From positions 2,031,458 through 2,095,457 of the forward strand of contig NZ_LR733304.1 in assembly GCF_902506105.1 (NCBI RefSeq): DNA of 64,000 nucleotides, given 5' to 3'. The notes below the pieces were generated by a model. That model did not search any database. It was not told the DNA's origin and saw only the letters and a program-made list of their open reading frames with translations. Position numbers and translations under genes: made by a program. The DNA comes from Aeromicrobium sp. 9AM (GTDB lineage: Bacteria > Actinomycetota > Actinomycetes > Propionibacteriales > Nocardioidaceae). Shown here piece after piece: positions 8,236 to 15,990 of this stretch; positions within the stretch are counted from its first letter, which is position 1, and every line of letters starts with the position of its first letter.

Positions 8236-8246
8236 AGTGACAGACT

Positions 8247-9149
8247 TTGCAGGTGGAGATCAGGCAGGTCGAGTGCTTCCTCGCGGTGTCGGAGTCGCTG
8301 AGCTTCCGGGTGGCCGCGGAGACCTTGGGCATCGGCCAACCGGCCGTGAGCGGACAGGTCGCCCGCCTCGAACGAGAGCTCGGCCAGAGACTGTTCGAAC
8401 GGACGTCCAGGGTCGTGAAGCTGACTGCGGCGGGCCAGCGGTTCCTGCCGGAGGCGAGATCGATCCTGGCCGCGGTCGAGCGCGCCCGCACGGTGGTCAC
8501 CCAACAGGGCGAGGCGCAGGTCCCGCTGAGGCTCGGAAGCAGCACCGGCCTGGGTCAACGGCTCGACCTGCTGCTGGAGACGTTGAAGCGGACCGATCCC
8601 GACATCGCCGTGGAGCTGGGAACGTACGCGACGGCCACCCGGTTCGACCGGGTCCGGACCGGCCAGCTGAACGCGGCGTTCGTCCGTGGGGTTGGCACCG
8701 CAGCCGACCTCGACGTCGTTCCGGTCTGGGACGACCCACTGGTGATCGCTGTCCCATCCACGCATCCGACAGCGGGTCAGGACGCGATCGACCTCGCCGA
8801 CCTCGCGTCGCTGCCGTTGTGGCTCGTGCCACGCAAGGCGAATGCGCCGCTGGTCGACCTCGTCATGTCGGCGTGCGCGGCCGCCGGGTTCGAGCCGACC
8901 CTCGGCCCGCACACGTCGAAGCTGCCGGAGACCTTGGCATCGATCGGCAACGGGGATGGCTGGACGATCCTGTACGAACCGCACGCCCAGCAGCTTCGGC
9001 ACACCCGGGTGGTGTTCCGCCCGGCTCTGCCTGAGCTCTCGATGACGACCTCTGTCGCGGTGCCGGCGGGATCACGCTCTCCCCTGCTGACCCGCCTGCT
9101 CGCGGCGTGCGCCGAGGTTCGTACGCACGGCAGCAATCATCGCGCGTGA
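8247..9149 (+). CDS. LysR-family transcriptional regulator
   Basis: 300 aa, the standard length. The N-terminal winged helix-turn-helix covers residues 1-62 (QVECFLAVSESLSFRVAAETLGIGQPAVSGQVARLE, then GQRLFERTSRVVKLTAAG), followed by a substrate-binding domain from about residue 90 (LRLGSSTGLGQRLDLLLE). I chose TTG 8247, nine bases after AGGAG; GTG 8253 is an alternative that shortens it by two residues. It is divergent from the MFS gene and probably controls it. Effector unknown. Confidence 0.88.
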   Translation: MQVEIRQVECFLAVSESLSFRVAAETLGIGQPAVSGQVARLERELGQRLFERTSRVVKLTAAGQRFLPEARSILAAVERARTVVTQQGEAQVPLRLGSSTGLGQRLDLLLETLKRTDPDIAVELGTYATATRFDRVRTGQLNAAFVRGVGTAADLDVVPVWDDPLVIAVPSTHPTAGQDAIDLADLASLPLWLVPRKANAPLVDLVMSACAAAGFEPTLGPHTSKLPETLASIGNGDGWTILYEPHAQQLRHTRVVFRPALPELSMTTSVAVPAGSRSPLLTRLLAACAEVRTHGSNHRA

Positions 9150-9238
9150 TCGTTGCGATCTGCTGATCGCCATTGATGGTCCTGCGGACCGCACGTGGAA
9201 TGGGTGGACACAAGAGTCACCCAACCCAAGGAGTCATC

Positions 9239-9421
9239 ATGCCGATCGTCACCGTCCTGCAAGGACCCCGCGCCGTCGAGCAGAAGCGCGCCCTCGTCAA
9301 GGACATCACCGACGCATTCGTCGACGGCTACGGGATCCCGGCCGAGACCGTCCAGGTCTGGATCCTCGACACCCCGACCGACAGCTGGGGTGTCGCCGGC
9401 ACCCTCACCGCGGATCGGTAG
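9239..9421 (+). CDS. Small tautomerase (4-oxalocrotonate tautomerase superfamily)
   Basis: 60 aa. After removal of Met the protein begins PIVTVLQGPRAVEQKRALVK, giving the N-terminal Pro1 that is the catalytic base in this superfamily. Length fits the single-domain members. The ATG at 9239 follows AAGGAG at 9228-9233. It is 8 bases upstream of an NTF2-like gene and the two are probably cotranscribed, with LysR upstream on the same strand. It acts on an enol/keto substrate that cannot be named. Confidence 0.82.
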   Translation: MPIVTVLQGPRAVEQKRALVKDITDAFVDGYGIPAETVQVWILDTPTDSWGVAGTLTADR

Positions 9422-9429
9422 GCCGCGAC

Positions 9430-9849
9430 ATGACAACCCGCACCTCCGATGCCCGAGCCGTCCTCGAGCGCTACCTCGACGCCCTGACCGAAGGCCGTCT
9501 CGACGCGATCGCGGACAGCTTCACCGAAGACGCCACCTGGTGCCTGCACGGCGACCTCCCGCTGTCCGGCATCAGGTGGGGCCGTGAGGACATCATGTCG
9601 TTCCTCGTCGGCGCCGGATCCCTGTACGAGCCAGGCACGCAGCAGTTCGACTTCGGCACGCTGATTGCCGAGGGCGACACCGCGGTCCTGGAGTGGCGAG
9701 TGCGTGGCATCGCCTCGGCCACGGGACTGCCGTACGACAACGAGTACTGCGGCATCTTCGAGATCGTCGACGGACGCATCTCGGCGGTCCGGGAGTACCT
9801 CGACTCGCTGCACGCGTCGGAGGTGCTGTTCACCCCTGAGCGGGTGTGA
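9430..9849 (+). CDS. NTF2-like (SnoaL / ketosteroid-isomerase-like) protein
   Basis: 139 aa with the cone-shaped NTF2-like fold pattern: helix ARAVLERYLDALTEGRLDAIADSFTEDATW, a mid strand GDTAVLEWRVRGIA, and the C-terminal NEYCGIFEIVDGRISAVREYLD. This superfamily includes isomerases, cyclases and hydratases as well as binding proteins. It follows the tautomerase by 8 bases, so the two likely act on one small-molecule pathway. No catalytic function is claimed. Confidence 0.75.
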   Translation: MTTRTSDARAVLERYLDALTEGRLDAIADSFTEDATWCLHGDLPLSGIRWGREDIMSFLVGAGSLYEPGTQQFDFGTLIAEGDTAVLEWRVRGIASATGLPYDNEYCGIFEIVDGRISAVREYLDSLHASEVLFTPERV

Positions 9850-9900
9850 GTCCCGACCACTGAGCCAACTTAGGCCACCCTTTGCTAGGCTGCGAGCGAA

Positions 9901-10053
9901 CCAGTCGTACCCAGTCGTTTGGGTCAGGGAATCCGGTGAGACTCCGGAGCTGACGCGCAGCGGTGAGGGGGACGGGGGTGGCATCGGCCACTGGATCGTG
10001 AGATCTGGGAAGGCGCCACCATCCGGTCGAACCCGAGTCCGAAAACCTGCTGG
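9901..10053 (+). promoter_or_regulatory. Cobalamin (adenosylcobalamin) riboswitch
   Basis: Conserved blocks appear in order: GGGAATCCGGTGAGACTCCGG around 9928-9947, CTGACGCGCAGCGGTGAG after it, GGCCACTGGATC near 9986-9997, TGGGAAGGCG at 10006-10015, and GAGTCCGAAAACCTGCTGG at 10035-10053. This is the classic B12 element core with its B12 box. It precedes a BtuFCD-type importer, the expected target. Ends are approximate because the P1 stem was judged by eye. Confidence 0.9.
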
Positions 10054-10057
10054 TTTG

Positions 10058-10077
10058 CGGCCGACATCTGTCGGCCG
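10058..10077 (+). promoter_or_regulatory. Hairpin after the B12 riboswitch, likely expression platform
   Basis: CGGCCGACA (10058-10066) pairs with TGTCGGCCG (10069-10077), a perfect 9-bp stem. No U tract follows, so it may act as an anti-antisequestor or a weak terminator. A second small stem, AGGCTC (10089-10094) with GAGCCT (10102-10107), stands just before the AGGA ribosome site of the next gene. Confidence 0.5.
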
Positions 10078-10125
10078 GATCATTCGTCAGGCTCCGCGCA
10101 AGAGCCTCAGATCACAGGACATCAG

Positions 10126-11187
10126 ATGCCCCTCCCTACCCTCCTACGCCCGGCCGCGTTCCTGGCCACTGCCATGCTGGCCGCCTCGGTCCTGGCCGCC
10201 TGCGGAACCAGCGACTCCCCCAGCACCGGGACCACCAAGCTCGCCGCCACCGAAGGCCGTACGACATACCCGCTGACGATCAAGAACAACTGCGGGATGG
10301 ACGTCACGATCGACAAGGCTCCGCGGCGGGCCGTCTCCGTCAACCAGGGCTCGACCGAGATCCTGCTGTCACTCGGCCTCGAGGACCGCATGGTCGGCAC
10401 GTCGACCTGGACCGACGCGATCCGCCCCAACCTGGCCAAGGCCAACGCCAAGGTTCCCCGCCTGGGTGACAATGCCGTGTCCTACGAGCGAGTGCTCCAG
10501 GAAGAGCCCGACATCGTGACGGCGTCGTTCGGCGGTTCGCTCAACGACGAGGACCCCGACCGCCGCCAGCAGTACGCCAAGCTGGGGGTACCGACGTACG
10601 TGGCGCCCTCGCACTGCGACGGCCGTACCGACGAGAGCGGTGACGGGCCCCGCGACCATCCCCTCCAGATGGACGTCATCTATCAGGAGATCACCGAGCT
10701 CGCCGAGATCTTCGACGTCCCGTCGCGCGGCGAGAAGCTCATCGCCGACCTGAAGGCCCGGATGACCAAGGCGGCGCAGAACGCACCTGACACCGACGTC
10801 TCGGTCGCGTACTGGTTCGCCAACACCGAGCTGCCCTACATGGCCGGCTGCTGCGGCTCGTCGGGCGTCATCTCCCGCACGGTCGGCGTGAAGAACGTCT
10901 TCGCCGACACGCACACCGAGTGGCCGCAGGTCAGCTGGGAGACCGTGCTCGACCGCGATCCGACCGTCATCGTGCTCGGCAACCTGCGGCGCAAGTCGCA
11001 GACCGGCGACAAGCTCGAGGACAAGATCCGGTTCCTCGAGTCCAACCCGGTCACCAAGCGCCTGACCGCGGTGCGCAAGAAGCGCTACGTCATCATGAAC
11101 GGCGCTGACATGAACCCCTCGATCCGCACCGTCGACGGCACCGAGAAGCTCGCCAAGGCGCTGGTCGCTCTTGGGCTCACGCGTTGA
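10126..11187 (+). CDS. btuF: Cobalamin-type ABC transporter substrate-binding lipoprotein
   Basis: 353 aa. A lipoprotein signal (hydrophobic residues 9-24, lipobox LAAC) precedes a two-lobed periplasmic-binding-protein-type III domain. Typical marks are the first strand RRAVSVNQGSTEILLSLGLEDRMVGT and the PDIV segment of lobe one. An odd MAGCCGSSGV cysteine pair occurs near residue 240. It would capture B12 or a related corrinoid outside the membrane. The upstream cobalamin riboswitch supports B12 over siderophore, although the protein family alone cannot decide. The permease start overlaps its stop. Confidence 0.85.
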   Translation: MPLPTLLRPAAFLATAMLAASVLAACGTSDSPSTGTTKLAATEGRTTYPLTIKNNCGMDVTIDKAPRRAVSVNQGSTEILLSLGLEDRMVGTSTWTDAIRPNLAKANAKVPRLGDNAVSYERVLQEEPDIVTASFGGSLNDEDPDRRQQYAKLGVPTYVAPSHCDGRTDESGDGPRDHPLQMDVIYQEITELAEIFDVPSRGEKLIADLKARMTKAAQNAPDTDVSVAYWFANTELPYMAGCCGSSGVISRTVGVKNVFADTHTEWPQVSWETVLDRDPTVIVLGNLRRKSQTGDKLEDKIRFLESNPVTKRLTAVRKKRYVIMNGADMNPSIRTVDGTEKLAKALVALGLTR

Positions 11188-12224
11188 GCCACGTCGTACG
11201 GGCCGCCACGGTCCGGGGTGCCCGAGGGGCGCTCTGGGCCGTGGGCCTGGCGGCGCTGACGCTGTCGGTCGCCGTCGCGATCACGATCGGACCAGCGCAG
11301 GTGTCGGTGCGCGACGTGTTCGGCGTCGTCGCGCAGCACCTCGGGTGGGGCGACGCCGGGGTCTCGCGCATACGTGACGGCATCGTGTGGGAGCTGCGCT
11401 TGCCGCGTACGCTCCTGGCTGCCGTGTGCGGGGCGGGCCTCGCGATCTGCGGCGCCATCATGCAGTCCCTGCTGCGCAACCCGCTCGCCGATCCGTTCGT
11501 GCTCGGCATCTCCTCGGGAGCATCCACTGGTGCCGTGCTCGTCGTGATCCTCGGTGTCGGCGGCGGGGTCATCTCGCTGTCGGCCGGCGCTTTCCTCGGC
11601 GCGGTCGTGGCGTTCACGATGGTGCTGCTGCTCGCCGCGGGAGCCGGCGGCACCCCCGACCGCGTCGTGCTCGCGGGAGTCGCCGCGACGCAGCTGTTCT
11701 CGGCCCTCACCTCGTTCATCGTCACCTCCTCGGCCGATGCCGAGCAGACCCGTGGCGTGCTGTTCTGGTTGCTCGGGTCGCTCAGCGGCGCCGGCTGGAC
11801 CGACGTGATCACCTGCGGGATCGTGTGCGGTGTCGGGCTCGTGGTCTGCATCGCCCTCGCGCCCGCACTCGACGCGTTCGCATTCGGCGAGGACGCCGCC
11901 GCATCGCTCGGCATCTCCGTGCGATGGGTGCGGCTCGTGCTCCTCGTGGTCACGGCGCTCATCACCGCGACGCTCGTCAGCGCCGCCGGCGCGATCGGCT
12001 TCGTGGGGCTCGTGCTGCCGCACGCCGCCCGCGCCGTCGTCGGCCCCGGTCACCGGCTGCTGCTCCCGGCGACAGCGCTCATCGGTGCGATCTTCCTGGT
12101 CTGGGTCGACACGGTGGCCCGAACGGTCTTCAGCCCGCAGGAGCTCCCGGTCGGCGTCGTCACCGCGCTGGTCGGAGTGCCCGCGTTCGCCGTGATCCTC
12201 TCTCGACGCAGGAGGCCCGTATGA
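11184..12224 (+). CDS. btuC: FecCD/BtuC-family ABC transporter permease
   Basis: 346 aa with about ten hydrophobic segments, matching BtuC/FecCD permeases. Family landmarks include the RLPRTLLAAVCGAGLAICGA segment (about residues 72-91), PLADPFVLGISSGAS, and the GxIxFVGLxxPH coupling region (GAIGFVGLVLPHAAR). It starts at TTG 11184, overlapping the btuF stop (TTGA), and its stop overlaps the ATPase start, so translation is coupled through the operon. It forms the membrane channel of the B12 importer. Confidence 0.87.
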   Translation: MSHVVRAATVRGARGALWAVGLAALTLSVAVAITIGPAQVSVRDVFGVVAQHLGWGDAGVSRIRDGIVWELRLPRTLLAAVCGAGLAICGAIMQSLLRNPLADPFVLGISSGASTGAVLVVILGVGGGVISLSAGAFLGAVVAFTMVLLLAAGAGGTPDRVVLAGVAATQLFSALTSFIVTSSADAEQTRGVLFWLLGSLSGAGWTDVITCGIVCGVGLVVCIALAPALDAFAFGEDAAASLGISVRWVRLVLLVVTALITATLVSAAGAIGFVGLVLPHAARAVVGPGHRLLLPATALIGAIFLVWVDTVARTVFSPQELPVGVVTALVGVPAFAVILSRRRRPV

Positions 12225-12991
12225 GTCTCGCAACGCGCCACGCATCGTGGAGCGTCGGCGGCCGCCAGGTCGTCCACGACGTCACGCTCGACGTCACACC
12301 CGGCACGACGCTGGGCCTGTTGGGGCCCAACGGCTCGGGCAAGTCGTCGCTGCTTCGGCTGCTTGCCGGTGTGCGCAAGCCTGCGAGTGGTCGCGTGCTG
12401 CTCGACGGCGCCGACCTGCACGGCATGCGCCGGCGAGACGTCGCCCGGCGGATCGCCGTCGTCGAGCAGCATGCGCAGACCGAGCTCGACCTCACGGTGT
12501 CCGATGTCGTGAAGCTCGGGCGCATCCCGCACCGATCGACGTGGGCGGCCGAGGACAGCGACGACCGGGCCGCGGTCGCCGAGGCACTCGCGCGCGTCGA
12601 GCTCACTGACCTGGCGGATCGCTCATGGCACACACTGTCCGGCGGCGAACGTCAACGCGTACACATCGCTCGCGCTCTGGCCCAGGCCCCACAGGAGCTG
12701 CTGCTCGACGAACCGACCAACCACCTCGACGTGCACCACCAGCTGGATCTCCTGGGCCTGGTGCGCCGTCTTCCGGTCACCTCTGTCGTCGCCCTCCACG
12801 ACCTCAACCTCGCGGCGATGTTCTGCGACCAGCTCGTCGTGCTGTCTGCTGGCGCGGTGGTGGCCATCGGCGCTCCTTCGGAGGTGCTGACGCCGGATCT
12901 GATCGCTGAGGTCTACCGGGTTCACGCCGTCGTCACCCCGGACGGGCCCGGCGGCGTCCCGGCGGTGCGTTTCCTGCCGGGAGCGGCGTAA
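12221..12991 (+). CDS. btuD: ABC transporter ATPase of the cobalamin importer
   Basis: 256 aa. Walker A GPNGSGKSS (about residues 37-45), Q-loop VEQHAQ, signature LSGGERQRV, Walker B ELLLDEPTNHLD, and H-loop ALHDLN are all intact. The ATG at 12221 follows GGAGG and overlaps the permease stop (ATGA). It powers the BtuCD-type transporter. A two-level hairpin at 13061-13100 probably ends the transcript. Confidence 0.9.
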   Translation: MSLATRHASWSVGGRQVVHDVTLDVTPGTTLGLLGPNGSGKSSLLRLLAGVRKPASGRVLLDGADLHGMRRRDVARRIAVVEQHAQTELDLTVSDVVKLGRIPHRSTWAAEDSDDRAAVAEALARVELTDLADRSWHTLSGGERQRVHIARALAQAPQELLLDEPTNHLDVHHQLDLLGLVRRLPVTSVVALHDLNLAAMFCDQLVVLSAGAVVAIGAPSEVLTPDLIAEVYRVHAVVTPDGPGGVPAVRFLPGAA

Positions 12992-13013
12992 GGGGCGTTC
13001 GGGGATCCCTCGG

Positions 13014-13053
13014 TGGAGCTGCGCGGATCCTCCGGTGGAGCTGCCGGGATCCC
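13014..13053 (+). repeat. Two tandem copies resembling the tmRNA 3' end
   Basis: TGGAGCTGCGCGGATCC starts at 13014 and TGGAGCTGCCGGGATCCC at 13036. The second shares its first 14 bases with the complement of the tmRNA acceptor/T-arm end at 13180-13193, in the same orientation. They lie between btuD and ssrA and may be decayed attachment-site duplications. Confidence 0.55.
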
Positions 13054-13060
13054 TTGTCCG

Positions 13061-13100
13061 GCGGCGCCTGACGGCGGCTTCGCCGCGAAAAAGGCGCCGC
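13061..13100 (+). terminator. Two-level hairpin, likely btuD terminator
   Basis: Outer stem GCGGCGCCT (13061-13069) pairs with AGGCGCCGC (13092-13100), 9 bp perfect. An inner GCGGC-TTC-GCCGC stem sits inside, followed by AAAAA. It lies 70 bases after the btuD stop. The A run before the right arm would be a U run on the opposite strand, so it could work in both directions. Confidence 0.6.
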
Positions 13101-13115
13101 GTGTCAGGGGCCCAC

Positions 13116-13198
13116 TCGATTCCCGGCAGCTCCACGACGAAGGACCTCCGCCCAGTGGGCGGAGGTCCTGTCTTCGTCGTGGAGCTGCCGGGAATCGA
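13116..13198. repeat. Mirrored copy of the tmRNA 3' end enclosing its terminator
   Basis: Arms of 27 bp (13116-13142 and 13172-13198) are perfect inverted repeats. The right arm is the tmRNA T-arm/acceptor 3' end itself. Inside them a 13-bp stem (13141-13153 with 13157-13169, loop AGT) forms the terminator. Together this makes a nearly continuous 38-bp palindrome with a 4-base bulge (13169-13172 region). Confidence 0.85.
13141..13169 (-). terminator. ssrA terminator hairpin
   Basis: AGGACCTCCGCCC at 13141-13153 pairs perfectly with 13157-13169 across a 3-base loop. It lies 11 bases beyond the tmRNA 3' end in the direction of transcription. It is followed on the minus strand by TTCGTCGT, a weak T-rich stretch. 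Confidence 0.75.
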
Positions 13199-13545
13199 AC
13201 CCGGGTCCTATGGCGCTGAGTCAGGGCTTCTCCGGGTGCAGTTCGTCTATCGCTTTTCTCGGCCCCGACGCTCGGACGAACGCGTCGCCGACAGGCCCAG
13301 TCGCAGAAAAGTCCCGATCACACGCTGCGACGCCGTGTGATCAGCAAGTCCCCTAAATGAGACTGGCGATCCGGAGCGGGAACGCCCCCGGGCCAGCCCT
13401 TCACCTATCGCTTAAGCAGCGAGGGCGAAGTCAGTGCGCTTTGAATCGGCACTTGTTGGTTTCCAGAGATCGTTTAAGAGATAACCCTGGATCCTCTACC
13501 CGCTTCACCTGAATCGAACGACCTTAGTCGAAACCGATCAGCCCC
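13180..13545 (-). ncRNA. ssrA: Transfer-messenger RNA (tmRNA)
   Basis: The 5' end GGGGCTGATCGGTTTCGAC (from 13545 downwards) and the 3' end GGACCCGGGTTCGATTCCCGGCAGCTCC plus A form the tRNA-like domain with a 7-bp acceptor stem (one G-U). The tag reading frame runs from 13450 to 13412 and encodes ADSKRTDFALAA followed by TAA, a normal actinobacterial tag ending in ALAA. CCA is not encoded (CGA follows). About 366 nt. The tmRNA rescues stalled ribosomes together with SmpB, encoded at 15991-16464. Upstream sequence to 13656 holds a possible -10 (TAGGAT, 13587-13582) but no clear -35. Confidence 0.95.
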
Positions 13546-13656
13546 TCTTGAGTTTTCAAACGCTGCCGAAGCAACGCCACCATCCTACCCCTGTACAACC
13601 TCCGGACCGTTCCAGGAATTCCGAAACCACCTGAACATCGGCTGTTCCAAGGCTCG

Positions 13657-15033
13657 TCAGTCCTCGGCGAGCAGGGCTTCTGGGGTGACGGCCTTGCCGT
13701 GGATCAGGGCCGCCGCGCAGGCGCCCGCCACCAGCAGCATGCCGACGCAGATCAGCGTGCCCATGCGGAAGCCCGGGTCGAACACATCCGGGTCAGCGAA
13801 GTCCTTGCCGGCGATCCCCGCGATCGGCGGGATCGCGGCGACAGCCAGGAGCGAGGCCGTGCGAGCCACGGCGTTGTTGATGCCCGACGCGATGCCGCTC
13901 TGCATGTCGGGCGCTGCCGCCAGCACGGCCGTCGTCAGCGGAGCGACAAGCAGCACCAGGCCGAGGCCGAACACGATCGCACCCGGCAGCACGTCGATCC
14001 AGAAGTTGGTGTGCTCGTCGACCATGAGCCAGAGGAGCAACCCGCCGGCCGACACGACAGGTCCGAACGTCATCGGCCAGCGAGGGCCGATCCGGGTGGC
14101 GAGCGCACCGGCCTTGGACGAGAACAGAAGCATCAGGATCGTTGCCGGGATCGTCGACAGACCCGCCTCGAGCGGCGAGAACCCGGCGACATACTGCAGC
14201 TCGAGCACGAGCAGGAAGCCCGACGCGGCCAAGGCGCCATAGATCGCGAACGTGCAGATGTTGGCGGCGGTGAACACCCGGTTCGCGAACAGTTCGAGCG
14301 GCACCAGCGCGTGCGGCGTCAGCTTCTGGTGAACGACGAACGCCGCCAGCACGACGAGCCCGCCGACCGACCACATCCACGACTTCTCAACCAGCCCGTA
14401 CGTCAGGAAAGCCAGGCCGGCCGCCGTCAGCGCCGCTCCGCCGAGATCGAGCTTCTTCTGCTCGCCGGTCGTCTCCGGCACGTGCTTGATCGACAGCCAG
14501 ACGACCACCGCGGCGAGCGGCACGTTGATCCAGAAGATCGACCGCCAGCCGACCATGTCGACCAGCCAGCCGCCGACCAGCGGCCCGATCGCCGTCGTCA
14601 CGCCCGCGAGGCCGGACCACACGCCGATCGCCGGGCCGCGGTCCTCCGGCACGAACGACGCCGAGATGATCGCCAGGCTGCCCGGCGTCAGCAGCGCGGC
14701 GCCTATGCCCTGCAGCCCGCGAGCAGCGACGAGCACCTCGATCGTCGGGGCCACGGCGCACAGCACCGACGCCATCGCGAACCAGGTGACCCCCACGACG
14801 AACACCTTGCGGCGACCAAGCTGGTCGCCGAGCGACCCGCCCACGAGGATCAGCGCAGCGAGGGTGAGCGTGTAGGCGTTGACCGTCCACTGCTGGCCCG
14901 GCAGGCCACCGCCGAGGTCGCGCGTGATCGCCGGCAGCGCGAGGCCGACGATCGAGCCGTCGAGGAACGCCATGCCGGAGCCGAGGATCATCGCGGCCAG
15001 CAGCCACTTGCCCTGCGCGCTCGCCAGTCTCAT
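13657..15033 (-). CDS. MFS drug transporter, DHA2 (14-helix, EmrB/QacA) type
   Basis: 458 aa with about 14 hydrophobic segments. Motif A after helix 2 is GSLGDQLGRRKVF (about residues 66-78); motif C is GLAGVTTAIGPLVGGWLVD, the antiporter signature, around residues 140-158; an early FLDGSIVGLALPAI matches the DHA2 helix-1 motif. It exports drugs or hydrophobic compounds in exchange for protons. It lies on the same strand between ssrA and the amidohydrolase-smpB pair, interrupting the usual smpB-ssrA neighbourhood. Substrate unknown. Confidence 0.9.
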   Translation of the reverse strand: MRLASAQGKWLLAAMILGSGMAFLDGSIVGLALPAITRDLGGGLPGQQWTVNAYTLTLAALILVGGSLGDQLGRRKVFVVGVTWFAMASVLCAVAPTIEVLVAARGLQGIGAALLTPGSLAIISASFVPEDRGPAIGVWSGLAGVTTAIGPLVGGWLVDMVGWRSIFWINVPLAAVVVWLSIKHVPETTGEQKKLDLGGAALTAAGLAFLTYGLVEKSWMWSVGGLVVLAAFVVHQKLTPHALVPLELFANRVFTAANICTFAIYGALAASGFLLVLELQYVAGFSPLEAGLSTIPATILMLLFSSKAGALATRIGPRWPMTFGPVVSAGGLLLWLMVDEHTNFWIDVLPGAIVFGLGLVLLVAPLTTAVLAAAPDMQSGIASGINNAVARTASLLAVAAIPPIAGIAGKDFADPDVFDPGFRMGTLICVGMLLVAGACAAALIHGKAVTPEALLAED

Positions 15034-15092
15034 GCCGCCACCCGCAAAAGAAGCTCACGATACGCAGGCGACGGCATGACTGCTGCCACATG

Positions 15093-15115
15093 ATTCCCTC
15101 GCTGGCGCTCGGTCA
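15093..15115 (-). repeat. Stop-codon-anchored repeat after the amidohydrolase gene
   Basis: Read on the minus strand, the TGA stop begins TGACCGAGCGCCAGCGAGGGAA. The same GAGCGC(C)AGCGAGCGAA sequence follows the stops near 25320 and 42295 and occurs again near 60368. Confidence 0.65.
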
Positions 15116-15988
15116 TGCGGCAACCCCGAACAGCTTCGCGCCGTTGTGCCACAGCACGTCCTTCATCCAGTCGTCACCGAGGTCGAGCCGCTCCAGCACC
15201 TCGACCTGGTGCGCATAGGCGTACGGGATGTTGGGGAAGTCCGTGCCGAACAGGATCTTGTCCTGCAGCGCCGCGAGGCGGGGCACGACGCCGTCGGGGA
15301 TCGGCAGCCCCCAGAAGTCGACGAATGCCATCGTGGTGTCGAGTCGCATGTTCGGGTAACTCTCTGCAAGGTCGAGGAATTCCGAGATCTCCGGCATGCC
15401 GAGGTGCGCGATGATCAGCGCAAGGCTCGGATGCCTCGACATGACGTCGGCAACCGGACTGGGGCCGGTGTGCGTGCCGGGCGCCGGTCCGGACCCGGCA
15501 TGCAGGACGATCGGCGTCCCGCTCTCGGCGAGCGCGCTCCACACCGGTTCGAGCAGAGGGTCGTTCGGCGCGAAGTCACCGACCTGCACGTGCGCCTTGA
15601 ACACCTCGACCCCGTCCGCGATGAGCTTGGGCACGTACGTCGCTGCCTCGGGCTCGGGATAGAACGTCGCCGAGCGCAGCGCGTCGGGCGTACGAGCCGC
15701 AAACTCGGTCGTCCAGTCGTTCATGAACCCGGCGATGCCGGGCTTGTGGGCGTACGACAGCGCCGAGAACTTCTTGACGCCGATCGCCCGCAGCTGCTCG
15801 ACGCGTTGGTCGTCGCTGCCCCGATAGGTCACCGGCCACGGCCGCCCGAGCAAGGGTCCGGCCGAGTCGAAGTAGGCCCACACCTTGGCGAGAATCGCCG
15901 GCGGCATGAAGTGCGTGTGGACGTCGACGATTCCGGGGATGCCAAGCCTCGCGGCGTACGCCGGCAGGTCGGCATCCTCCCAAGCCAC
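15113..15988 (-). CDS. Amidohydrolase family 2 (metal-dependent TIM-barrel hydrolase/decarboxylase)
   Basis: 291 aa. The metal-binding N-terminal motif is DVHTHFMPP (about residues 20-28). Further family motifs are VLHAGSGPAPG, HLGMPEISEFLDLA and the C-terminal GTDFPNIPY, all typical of the amidohydro_2 group (for example ACMSD-like decarboxylases and hydrolases). The first motif rules out the internal ATG; I take GTG 15988, two bases after the smpB stop, so it is probably cotranscribed with smpB. Substrate unknown. Confidence 0.83.
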   Translation of the reverse strand: MAWEDADLPAYAARLGIPGIVDVHTHFMPPAILAKVWAYFDSAGPLLGRPWPVTYRGSDDQRVEQLRAIGVKKFSALSYAHKPGIAGFMNDWTTEFAARTPDALRSATFYPEPEAATYVPKLIADGVEVFKAHVQVGDFAPNDPLLEPVWSALAESGTPIVLHAGSGPAPGTHTGPSPVADVMSRHPSLALIIAHLGMPEISEFLDLAESYPNMRLDTTMAFVDFWGLPIPDGVVPRLAALQDKILFGTDFPNIPYAYAHQVEVLERLDLGDDWMKDVLWHNGAKLFGVAA

Positions 15989-15990
15989 CG

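Noticed and set aside
13180-13210. A tRNA gene suggested by the T-arm/acceptor sequence
   Set aside because: It is the 3' half of the tmRNA; the matching 5' half and the tag frame are upstream at 13412-13545.
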